Shown in pieces: positions 23,041-32,643 of a DNA stretch of 64,000 nt. The stretch is from Cycas panzhihuaensis. Lineage: Eukaryota > Cycadophyta. The position numbers and the translations under genes were made by a program. The notes under the pieces were generated by a model. The model was given only the letters and a program-made list of their open reading frames with translations, ran no database searches and was not told the origin of the DNA. The DNA lies in contig CM041465.1 in the NCBI GenBank assembly GCA_023213395.1, positions 197,539,741 through 197,603,740 of the forward strand. Direction: 5' to 3'. The first letter of the stretch is position 1, and each line of letters starts with the position of its first letter.

Positions 23041-24393
23041 TGCGGTACGAAGGCAGAATGGCAGAAAAATAAACATGATGGTCAAAAGAGCCCCAAATCT
23101 CAGGCAGAGGGAGATTTGAGAGAGAGAGAGGTGACAGTGACTAACATGAGACTGACTTGAGTTATTTTTAATGTGAACAGGCTGTCCTCGCGGTAGATAA
23201 CCACGAGAACGTAGGTATGGCTATGCTAAGTTACATGGAGATGACAACTCAGGAGGATAGGGATATGCTGCAGAGGTGTGGCCTGTACAAGGCCCTCAAG
23301 ACACCTTAATACACATCGGACCAGAGGCTATTGGTTGATATAGTGTCCCATTGGGATAGGAGGAGACATGTGTTCCACCTACTGCAGGTAGGTGACGTGA
23401 TGGTCACGCCGAGGGATATTCGGCGGATACTGGGAGTTCCGGCGACAGGGAGGCCGGTGAGACTAGGGATGCCGCAAAGACCGAGGCAAAGACATGGGGA
23501 GGTAGCTCTGTTCTTCACAGGAGCTGATAGGTGGGATCGGAGGGGAGCACCCCTCCAGACAGTTCTGATGTCAGGGATTCCTCGAGTGAGGAAGCTAGTC
23601 ATACTATGCATTCTGTTCTAAATTTCCCAGAAACAAAACTATCGAGAGGTTCCAGGCAGGTGGATGGATGCAGTTCACCGCTGCGAAGCCGGCGAGAGGA
23701 TGGACTGGGCAGCCCTGATAGCGGCGAACCTTGTCGCCCAGTTGGATACTATTAGGACATCTGGCAAAGGTGGGCTATCATACAAAGATACTACTACGGT
23801 CTTTGGTACTTGACCACTTCACTAGTGGCACCACGGGAGGACCACACCCCATTACAGGCGAGCCCCGATGGTCCACAGTGTGGCGACTGACCGAGGGGAC
23901 AGAGGATGAGCCCATGTCGACGACGATCCAGAGGCCACATCACTAGACCTCCTCACCCTCCCAGACTACATAGCATAGCCCTACAGGACGGTGAGGTGGG
24001 ATAGTGACGACGAGGCGGGCAGAGCAGGAGTGCCCACAGGCGATGATAGCAGCGATGATGGAGGTGGTGGAGACAGTGGAGATAGCGGGGTCGGCCTATC
24101 ACGACCTACAGGGGAGGTAGGTCCGTCAGGGACAACAGGAGACATAAGGGGTCCATCTGGAGCTACTGGAGGAGAGGTAGGACCGTCTGGAGCACAGGGT
24201 GAGGTCAGGGGACCTGTGACTAGGGCCCACAGACTACGGATCGTGATGGGATCCGCAGGGACGAGAGCTGGGCCCACCCCCGTGAGGAGGGAGTCCCAGG
24301 CAGAGGAGGTGCCATAGGACGAGGCACCTGCAGCTGGCGGAGAGCCAGGAGGGGAGGATGCCGCGCGACCAGAGGAGCATGCGGCCACAGCAG

Positions 24394-24504
24394 GTAAGAC
24401 CTAACCTTTTCCAGAGTCATTCAGCATCCAGATAGAAGTTTGGTTAGATTTGATCATGGTATATAGTGAGATATAGACTGACACATAGCGTGTTTCATTG
24501 GCAG
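24394..24504 (+). other. Probable GT-AG intron in the antisense PMD gene
   Basis: Donor CAG-GTAAGA and acceptor TTTCATTGGCAG-GT flank 111 bp that hold in-frame stops (for example in CTAACC...TAG regions) and an AT-rich composition unlike the GC-rich flanks. Splicing joins ..HAATAG to TTEIRRL in the same frame. The intron length is a multiple of three. Confidence 0.7.
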
Positions 24505-24719
24505 GTACAACAGAGATTAGGAGACTGATAAAGGTTGTGGTGAGGGAGATATTCTCTCAGGTGTATGTAGAGGGGCAACCGCCCATCCAGGCAGGTGATG
24601 AGCCTAGAGCGGCAGGAGCCCACAGAGAGGCGTTTGCCCCGGTGGTGAGGGCGAGGGATATATGGGCTGCAGAGTCCCAAGAGTATGTGACATCCCAGGG
24701 ACGACTGCAGTAGGAGAGA

Positions 24720-24782
24720 GATGACGCGAGACACAAGAGGGATGATGCGAGACGCGAGAGGGATGATGCGAGACGCGAGAGA
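24720..24782 (+). repeat. Three tandem 21-bp repeats coding heptads
   Basis: Units GATGAYGCGAGACRCRAGAGR at 24,720, 24,741 and 24,762 each encode one seven-residue RDDARRE-type heptad. Period 21 keeps both the frame and coiled-coil phase, so the array probably grew by unit duplication under protein-level constraint. Confidence 0.85.
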
Positions 24783-25199
24783 GACGAGCTGCGAGGATGG
24801 GTCCAGACTCTAGAGGCATGTGGTGGTGCAAAGTGAGATAGCGAGAGCAGGACCCAGCTGATAATCATCACAGAGCGTCTCAGGATGACATAGGAGGCAC
24901 TCCGGGGAGAGCAGGATCGTATCCAGGCCAAATACAATCAGCTGGTCGCGCAGATGGTATCGAGGTCGAGCCGGAGCAGGACACATACCCACACGGCGGC
25001 GACGACCCCGAGACGGCCGTGGGACGAGGAGAGCGAGGAGGCAGCTCGCGGAGGCCCAGGAGGAGCCTCAGAGGCATGTGGTCTCCAGGAGAGGGATCAC
25101 AGAGACTAGGAGATGGCACGCCAAGAGCGGGGCCACAGCAGTAGGATATGTACATGTAGTTTTGACAGGGGAAAGCATGGGCCTCCAGGGGGTCATATA

Positions 25200-25802
25200 T
25201 AGGACCATATGATTGTACCCCCCTGCAAGGACACCGGCTTCCCAGATGTATGATGTGACATGATTTTGGATGTATGTATATGCATGGGGTGATTGGAACC
25301 CCATTCGGATATGAGATGCTGTGTATGATGTATCATATGGATGACATGTATGGTTATTTTGCGTATTGTAAATATTATATGGTAGATGTTTTATGTTATG
25401 GACATTTTATGTTATGGACACATGTTTCCTTCCATGTATGGCTATATGTCTAACAGGGGCATACACACACACGTCATGAGCAGAGACGATAGAGAGGTAT
25501 GAGGTTAGATGATAGCGCGGCATACACGTCTACAGGAGAGTATAGTGGGATATGCGAAGGAAACAAAGGGTAGGAAAGAGGGGCGACGATGCCCCTAAGC
25601 GTCCTCCTGATTGGGGAATGCCCAAGCAAGATGACAAGGGTTCCTGAGAGGATATGGGAACGCGGGTTCCGCTGAAGGAACCAGAAAGACGAAGCAGGAT
25701 CCATCTTAAATTGCCATTCTACCCGTGGTTGGGAAGAATGGGGACAACCTAAGATGGTAGTTTAGGCTTATTTCAGAGTAGGGCAAAGGGATCGCTGAGA
25801 GA
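25200..25802. other. Tail-to-tail spacer between the PMD gene and pol
   Basis: No supported gene. Composition becomes AT-rich (TATGTATATG, TTATGTTATGGAC repeats near 25,393-25,421), as expected for 3' ends. No canonical polyadenylation signal could be assigned with confidence. Confidence 0.45.
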
Positions 25803-26934
25803 TCACGTGTAAAACTTCTTAAGGAACTTCCCATTAACAGCTTTCTCAAATTCGAGCCCTTCCAGGGTGGCTATCCTATAGGCACCATTATCGAGGGATT
25901 CGATAATGACGAAAGGACCAACCCATCGGGGTTTGAATTTAGTCAAACGGTCATGGAGATATTCGAGCTTGAGGACATAGTCCCCAGGAAACAAAGGGCG
26001 GGAACGAAGGCATTTGTCGTAAGCCCTTTGTGAGCGGGCTTTGGATGCTAGGTTAGCCTGGTAGGCGGCTAAGCGTCTCTCATCCAAAGCTTCGAGGTCC
26101 AGCAGGCGGGCCTGATGGATCAACTCCTCGTCGATGAAACCTCGAAGGGAGACTCATAAGGAAGGAATCTCCACCTCGAACGGGAGTACCGCCTCAGTAC
26201 CATAGACCCGGGGAGGCAGGGTCATTCAGGTGGCGGAGCACAGATACAGTCTGATAAGCCCACAAGGCAGAGGGCAACTGAAGGTGCCAATCCCTTTGGG
26301 ATTGGGCAACGGTTTTCTTGAGGATGCTGACAAGAGTCTTATTAAAAGACTCCACTTGGCCATTTGCCTGAGGGTAGTAAGGGGAGGAAGTCTTGTGAGA
26401 AATTTTGAACTTCTCACAAAGCTCGTCCACCTCCTTATTACAGAAAGGAGTTCCATTGTCGGTGATTAGGACGTCTAGAATTCTGAAACGGCAAATAATA
26501 TGCTGATAAATTAATGTGGCAATCATTTTTCCAGGAGTAGAGATCAAAGGAATAGCTTCCGCCCATTTGGTGAAATACTCCGTGGCAGTCAAGATAAACT
26601 TGTGCTGCGACGACGAAGGTGGGGAGATAGCACCGATAAGGTCTAGTCCCCATTGAGCGAAAGGCCATGGTGAAACAATAAGATGCAGGGCCTCAGAAGG
26701 CACATGGGAAATGTTGGCATGCTCTTGACATCGCCGACATTTCAGAGCAAAGGCGTGGGCGTCTTTGAAAAGAGATGGCCATAAATAGCCCATGCGGAGG
26801 ATCCTCTGAGACATGGACTGGCCCCTAAAGTGACCTCCACAAATGCCGTGGTGGCATTTGCGAAGTACCTGGTCAGCTTTGTCAGCGGTGTGTGAGGAGG
26901 ATCCCATTGAAGGACCTCTTGTACAATACCTCAT
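25803..26934 (-). pseudogene. TE5 integrase
   Basis: The N-terminal zinc domain shows CHHGICGGHF and CRRCQEHAN near 26,850-26,715. The catalytic core has WGLDLIGAI near 26,640 (Asp), VLITDNGTPF near 26,465 (Asp) and YPQANGQVESFNKTL near 26,355 (Glu). A frameshift near 26,200-26,230 leads to LYGTEAVLPFEVEIPSL and the C-terminal part 25,803-26,123, with RAYDKCLRSRPLFPGDYVL, FKPRWVGPFVIIESL, GAYRIATLEG and a terminal LKKFYT. There is no chromodomain, as expected for Tat. Another frameshift near 26,900 separates it from RNase H. Confidence 0.93.
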
Positions 26935-26939
26935 CCACG

Positions 26940-27520
26940 AGGAGGTATTACCTGGAAGAAGTCCGGATACGAGATTTAACTTTATTACTAGCGTCGGGGC
27001 GGTATTGCTGCTGCGTGAGATACCGCACTATGTCGCCGTACCACTCATTATCGATGAGCGGGTGGAGAGAAGCTCCCTGAATCGTCAGGATAGAGTCATC
27101 GGGGAGAGAGTCGTCAACGAGAGTATCAAAGGAGTTAGGGATAGGGGCATCCGCGAGTTGCTCGGCCACTGTCATTCCCTTCTTTGATTTCCGGTTGACG
27201 ATGTGGAGATCAAATTCTTGGAGTAGGATGGCCCAACGACCAGCCCTACCCATCAAATCTGAGCGAGTTAGTAAGTATCGCAAGGGATCAGATTGAACGA
27301 TCACCTTGGTAGTGTTGCCGAGCAAGTAGTGCCTAAACTTCTTGGTCGCATGGACCAAGGAGAGGCATTCCTTCTCGGCAGGGGAATAATTAAGCTCAGC
27401 AGCCACGAGGGTGCGACTGATGAAATATATAACTCTCTCAGTTCCTGAGTCGTCCTCTTGAGTGAGCATAGCGCCCAAGGATTCGTCAGTCGCTGAGGTA
27501 TACAAGATAAAGGGCCTATC
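26940..27520 (-). pseudogene. TE5 retroviral-type RNase H
   Basis: Follows RT in the same frame after one TAG near 27,522. It reads LYTSATDESLGAMLTQ, YFISRTLVAAELNYSPAEKE, VIVQSDPLRYLL and ADAPIPNS, the gypsy RNase H fold. The first catalytic Asp position reads as SATDES. The domain would degrade the RNA of RNA-DNA hybrids. Coexists with the archaeal-type RNase H at 21,558-21,975. Confidence 0.9.
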
Positions 27521-27523
27521 GAA

Positions 27524-28500
27524 TTAGGGAGGCGCCAACGTAGGAGCAGAAGCCAGGGCTTCCTTGAGTCCTTCGAAGGCCTTTTGGGTCTTGTCAGACC
27601 AGGCAAAAGGAGCTCCCTTCTTCAATAGGTTCGTGAAGGGTTTAGCGCTCACAGCGAAGTCGGCTAAGAAGCGCCTAAGGAAACCGAGCCTGCCTAGAAA
27701 CGACTTAATCTGCCGTTGAGTTCTAGGTGGTGGCATGTCGAGGATCGCTCTGACTTTGTCAGGGTCGATCTGAATTTCCCATTTGGATACAAGGAATTTG
27801 AGGAGTTTACCTGAAGTAACGGCAAACACGCATTTGAGCGGATTAAGACTGACGTGATACTCACGGCATCGTGAGAAGATGGCACGTAAGTCGGAAGGGT
27901 GATGGGCTCTCACATGGGAGAGACCCATCATATCATCCATGAAGACCTCCAACGTGTCGTCGATGAGGTCATGGAAGATAAAATGCATGGCTCTTTGGTA
28001 AGTAGCACCTGCATTCTTAAGGCCAAAGGGCATCGCCTTGTAGGCGAAGGTACCCCAGGGAGTAGTGAAGGCCGTCTTATGGCAGTCTTCAGGAGAAATC
28101 TGAATATGGTTATAACCGGAGAAGCCGTCCATTAGGGACATCACTTCGAATCCGGCGGTGCGATCGATGATCTGATCGAGGAAGGGTAACGGAAAATTGT
28201 CCTTAGGACAAGCGTTGTTGATGTCGTGAAAGTCGACGCATATACGGATCGCCCCGTTCTTTTTAGCAACGGGAACAATATTGGAGACCCACTTAGGGTA
28301 GTCGATAGAAGTAATGAGCCCAGCGTCCAGAAGCTTCTCAACCTCCATCTTGACGGCAGCAGATAGCTTCGGGTGAAGGGGACACATACGGCGCCGCAGG
28401 CGGATGTGCCGGGGAGGGTGGTGAGGTTATGAGTGACAATCGAGGGGTCGATTCCCTTCATGTCAGCATAATCCCACGCAAAAATGTCTCGGAACTCCTG
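27524..28500 (-). pseudogene. TE5 reverse transcriptase
   Basis: An open frame of 287 residues (27,524-28,387) covers most of RT: WVSNIVPVAKKNGAIRICVD, SLMDGFSGYNHIQI (residues 84-97), PFGLKNAGATYQRAM and the catalytic VFMDDMMGLS (FMDD at residues 149-152, in place of the usual YVDD). The N-terminal part, IFAWDYADMKGIDPSIV, is in another frame, joined by a frameshift near 28,400. Tyr-to-Phe at the YxDD position is tolerated in some gypsy elements. Confidence 0.93.
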
Positions 28501-29364
28501 GAACAGAAGGGAGTACTCCCTTATCTCATTAGGAGAACATTCCAACCCGACCTTAACGACCTTGCCCAGGGCCAAGACTATGTCTTGAGTTGTCCCCATG
28601 CACATGGCATTGCCCTCCTCGAAGTGGAGAGGGGCAAGATCAACAGGAGGAGGGGGAATAGGAGACGGGATCAGATCAGTAAGCGTGGACCCGATCGCAA
28701 GAATCTTCTGATGACCAAGCCGGTGGTGACCAGAAGGCAAGTTAGGTGCAAGGCCCGCCAGATGCTCAAGCAGGGCTTCATCGTCCTCGAAATAATCCAC
28801 CCCATGGATGACCTTACTTCGAGTAGAGGAAGCACCGGAGGGAGTAAGAGCAACGGGACCGCGATGGTCGTTGGGTCGCTCAACTTCCTCATGGGAATCT
28901 GGAGGAAAGACAAGAAGAGGCTCCTTGGAAGGAGCGAAAGGCAATTCTTCGAAGCCATTACCTATGGGGGGTAATGAAGAAGAAGAACTGGCGATGGGTG
29001 GGTCAACATGAGCGATGACGTGTGACACGCATGAGCAGCTAGTCTCACCAATGAGAGAGGTTCTAGATGAGGATCTAGAATAAGGCAGGTGCGACCTACT
29101 GGCGCGGAGGAAAGAGACGGGGTGAAGACAATCCTCATCTTCATCGAGTGACTCATCATCACTAAACGAAGCAAGGTACCTGTAACTCCCCACGCCAATA
29201 GGGGCAAATCGCATGAGACTAGGGGGAGAAGACGCAGGGTCTTCCTCAGATGGGTTAAGTATACCAATAGAGCAAGTCGAGGCGTGAGTAGATGGACCTT
29301 GGTTTGCCAAACTAGTAGAACGGGTTTGTTTGGTAAAAGGGCGTTCGCAAGGAATCACTCTCAT
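28501..29364 (-). pseudogene. TE5 protease-RT linker, acidic and Ser-rich
   Basis: About 290 codons between protease and RT stay open and in frame with protease; the only break is TGA at 29,365-29,367, probably from CGA. The sequence is rich in Ser, Pro, Asp and Glu, for example SFSDDESLDEDEDC, SRSSSRTSL and DYFEDDEALLEHL. No known fold is apparent. Its end runs into the RT N-terminus (EFRDIFAWDYADMKG). Confidence 0.7.
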
Positions 29365-29919
29365 TCATTCGTCATGGACGAATTTAAGTTGTCCCCAAAG
29401 AGTCGAGCACATGGCTCCCATTTGATTGAGCCATGGATGACCTAGAAGGAGGTTGTAATCCACATCAACGTCGAGGACTACAACGTCGGCAAGAACAGTC
29501 TTGCCCTCAAGGGTGAGCAGAATCGCGACAGATCCCAAAGGGGTCTTCTCGCTACCGTCATAACCTTGGCATCGCCAGGGAACAGGTTCCAAGGCGGAGA
29601 TACTGAGCTCTTGCATGACACGTAAGGGCATGGCATTGACAGAAGAACCATTGTCGACAACAGTCCTTCGAAGAGTGCAATCAGGCATATCGATGGTGAT
29701 GGTGAATGGGAAGTTCCACTGACGTTCCCTTTCACCGGCGGGAGGAAGATCCTTAGGATCAAAGGAAATAACGGGTCCACTACCTTGGGCGATGCCCAAA
29801 GCGTGTACAGGTACATCACTTGACCCTAAAGCTTCCAGGAGGAGGGCCCGCTGCTCGGGACAACTCCTTAGAATGTCCATCAAGGACATTCCTGCAGCGA
29901 CCGTATGGAGCTCGTCCAC
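29365..29919 (-). pseudogene. TE5 aspartic protease
   Basis: 184 residues, open. Active site RTVVDNGSSVNAMPLRVM near residues 85-102 (D-N-G-S-S), and the second hallmark YNLLLGHPWLNQMGAM near residues 155-170, both typical of Tat and Athila proteases. It is continuous in frame with the gag C-terminus through one TAA (probably from CAA). Confidence 0.9.
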
Positions 29920-31480
29920 GACGGAGAAAGGCTTACCCCTCCCGGTTGGTTGGGTAAGTGCCCTTTAGAAATCGTAATGACCCGGGCGTACAGGAATAGC
30001 CTTGGGAAAGAGAGGGACTTCCGGAGGAAGGGTCTCCAGAAGAGTGTCAGAAGGGGCGGAAGAACAAGCAGCTCCCGCCGCTTCCTTAGCGACTTGAGAT
30101 CGCGTAAGGACAAAAGTAGCAGTTGTTTCAAGTAACTGGATCACCTTCTTCCCCCTGTTCCAGGGTCGTGAAGGCGACGGGATGCGGCGACTAGGAGAAC
30201 GAGAAGAGGAAGACGAGTTCTGAGCGCCCTTCCCTTTGTTGCGGGAAGGACGGGGATTAGGCGATCTCCCTCGATTTCGGTTGTTCTTGGTTTGGGTGTT
30301 GCGATCACATTCCCCGTGTTTAGGGAACGGATCCTTGTGAACTTGTTGATCCAAATTAGGCCTTGAGGCCCGTTTGGGAAAAGAATCGCGTCGAGGGGCA
30401 TCCTTTGGATGCTGGGCCCTACAACGCGAATCGTCATGGAAGCAATCCCCATGAATGGAGCACCACTTCTTCTCAAGCGAAGGGTCGGACCTTCTCGCTT
30501 GAGAGGACTGGGCGTTTCCATTCCTGGGAAGAGGAGCTTGGGTAGTTTGTTGGACTTGTTTGTTTGATGTAGGGGATGAAGGAGCTTGGAGCTTGAGTTC
30601 CTTCATCGTATGCTCAAACGAGCGTATAGCTGATATGAGAGGGTCTAAGGTCCTCTCGATAGGATGAGAGGAAGACCGAGTCGGTTGGGAAGGTTTGGTA
30701 TCCTTGGTAGGGGGTGGTGCCTCACGGCGTTGTGAGGGCTTGAGAGGTTTCTTGAGACCGGCTTAGATCTCAATAGCCTCCAACGCCAAACACTTGGCGA
30801 TCGCGGAGTCACATGTAGTCGCCCCGATCTTGAGGACTTCTACGTGGACTTCGGGACGAAGCGCATTGACGAAAAGGTCTCGCTTCAGCTCCTCAGGCAA
30901 TGTTGCCTTAGTGGAGTGAAGCAAGTCATGGAATCACCACACAAAGTCACGATTCATCTCATCGTGACTTTATTTGAGCGAAAGAAGGGACTTCATTCCG
31001 CTCTCGAATGGATTGGCTACATCAAAATAGTTGATGAACTCGTCCACCAATTGCTGGAATGAATGGATTGAGTGGGCAGGGAGACGGTAGAACCATTTGA
31101 GGGCGTCACCCTGCAAGGATCTCGGGAATAGCTTCATCAAAATATGGTCGTAGGCCCAGTAATCGATGCATGCCATAGAAAAACTACGGACATGCTCCGC
31201 CGGGTCTTGCGACGAAGTCCCATCGAATCTAGGAACTTCAGGGGGATGAGGCGGCAAATTGGTTCGCAATGCCTCAACCGAAAGAGGAGTTGACCTAAAG
31301 TCCATGAAGGGGCGTGCCCTTGCCTGGACCGTAGGATCAATGAATGTCGAAGTAGGTAACGCACAAGGAGCGGATGGGGGCGGGACACCCATCCCTCCTT
31401 GAGGAAACGCCCCTTGCTGAAAAGAGGCATGGGAGTAGGTGCCTTGGAAGGGAGTCGGGTTCCCTTGCGAGAGCTGTGGA
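29920..31480 (-). pseudogene. TE5 gag, capsid and nucleocapsid part
   Basis: Capsid motifs: VPRFDGTSSQDPAEHVRSF, ALKWFYRLPAHSIHSFQQL and DEFINYFDVANPFE near 31,250-31,010 (Retrotrans_gag). After a TAA the frame goes on with LPEELKRDLFVNALRPEV near 30,905, then a basic tail with KKWCSIHGDCFHDDSRC near 30,470, a C-x2-H-x4-H-x4-C finger instead of the usual CCHC knuckle, and Arg/Ser-rich RNA-binding stretches. It ends next to protease in the same frame. Confidence 0.9.
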
Positions 31481-32449
31481 TGGAATTACATTGGAAGATG
31501 GGCAAGAGGGATGCGGAACCGGGTTTTGCCCATATGGACCGCCCGTAGGTGGGGCGACCCCATATGGGTGTAGCGGATCCACCCCATAAACGAGAAGACA
31601 GCTTCCTCTACCCTACCCCCAAGGTTGAGAAGTATACCCTGGGGGAGCATAGAAGAAAGCACCAATGTGCTAGGTTGGAGGATGTGTGGGAGCGGGTCCC
31701 ACATGACTAGTGATTGGAATGCTAGTAGGACCAGTGGGTCTACTAGGAGCAACATGCACCACATGAGGGGACGGCACATTGGTTTGATTAGGAACAGGTA
31801 TGCTAACCTTCAGCTGAGGGAAAGACACACCATGAGAAGATCCTAAGGCATTAGGACCTCGATGAGGAATGGAAGGTATGACACGTGTTCCCACTGCGGG
31901 AATAGGAAGCGAGTGGGACGCACGTGCAGGCACAAAGGGGTTCGTTGTCAAAGGAAGAGTGGATAAGGATGAGGCATGCGGGGGAGGAGCGGAAGAGGAA
32001 GAGGCCCCTCCACGAAGGGCACCCTCAAGCCATCCAGGACGCGGTTGCAAGCGTGCCGCACGGTGACACTCGTTGAGAGCTTCAACTACGTCAATAGGAG
32101 GAGTCCCTACATACTCATAAGAGGTGACGGGGACCTCGAACAAAGTAGGTTCCTCGGAATATTCCTCATAAGAGTCACCAACGGTGTGGCAAGTCTCAAG
32201 AGGAACGGATCCTTCTACGACATAGGTAGAAGGATGGACATCAAGTGAGAGGTGTTGGTCATTTGGGTAATAAAAGGGTTCGTCACCCTCTTGGGTGGAA
32301 CCAGAAATAGAAGAAGGAAAAGCATGGGTTTCCAAGGTTGAAGTATGATAAGCCCAATCAGAAGAGTATCCCTCCATAGTTAGATCAGAATCTGATAAAA
32401 GAAGAGGGTAATACTCGGGGTCTTCTAACAATGGAGGTAAACCACGCAA
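31481..32449 (-). pseudogene. TE5 gag N-terminal part
   Basis: 259 open residues from the Met at 32,449. Acidic at first (SDSDLTMEGYSSDW, EEYSEEPTLFEV), then Pro/Ser-rich. After the stop at 31,670 the same frame continues (DPLHPYGVAPPTGGPYGQNP) to about 31,480, where a frameshift joins the capsid part. No known domain; it is taken as gag by position only. Confidence 0.7.
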
Positions 32450-32624
32450 GCGACGAGAAAAGCGTCACATACGAGATCAACCAACAATGTTAGGGAAAGA
32501 GAGAGAACGACAAAATGCACGCGTTGGGGGCTGCCCAACGTAGAGATCGAAATAGGTATAAAAAGGATCACACAAGAGTAGCGAAACCAACTGAAGAGAG
32601 CGAAACTAACTCCCTTACTGGCAG

Positions 32625-32642
32625 TCCCCATTATGGTTGCCA
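32625..32642 (-). other. TE5 primer-binding site
   Basis: The minus strand one base after the 5' LTR reads TGGCAACCATAATGGGGA. It starts with TGG, as any tRNA-primed site does, and matches 11 of 18 positions of the tRNA-Asp-type site common in Tat and Athila elements as I recall it. It is flanked by CTGGCA and TGCCAG (32,618-32,643), which could form a stem. Confidence 0.6.
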
Positions 32643-32643
32643 G

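Larger units (their letters stand above)
22040..23216. other. Divergent intergenic region between the archaeal-type RNase H and the PMD gene
   Basis: About 1.2 kb separates the left-reading RNase H from the right-reading PMD frame. I see no conserved protein; the short ORFs in it (for example 22,077-22,385 minus) match nothing I know. It contains TATA-like CTTATATAAGG at 22,497-22,507 and CTATATAG near 22,752, and a dense group of hairpins at 22,921-23,040. Position suggests a promoter for the PMD gene, possibly bidirectional; this is inference. Confidence 0.5.
23217..25109 (+). pseudogene. TE5 antisense plant mobile domain (PMD) / coiled-coil gene
   Basis: One reading frame runs from the ATG at 23,217 (open upstream to about 23,181) across a 111-bp intron (24,394-24,504) to the stop at 25,107-25,109, about 593 codons including ten internal stops, mostly TAG or TGA where CAG or CGA is likely. 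Codons 1-110 resemble the plant mobile domain (PF10536): DMLQRCGLYKALKTP, LLVDIVSHWDRRRHVFHL, VMVTPRDIRRILGVPATG. A second part reads MDWAALIAANLVAQLD near 23,701. Then come an acidic Ser/Gly stretch, GPSG repeats (24,110-24,220), and a coiled coil with RDDARRE heptads (24,720-24,782). PMD proteins in plant genes (MAIN, MAIL1) act in the nucleus; copies in transposons are of unknown role. The gene is antisense to the element, tail to tail with pol and head to head with the extra RNase H. It is certain that the frame exists; the PMD name is motif-based. Confidence 0.75.

Noticed and set aside
23981-24388. Minus-strand Pro/Ser-rich ORF of 135 residues
   Set aside because: It mirrors the plus-strand GPSG and acidic codons of the PMD gene; composition is explained by the opposite strand.
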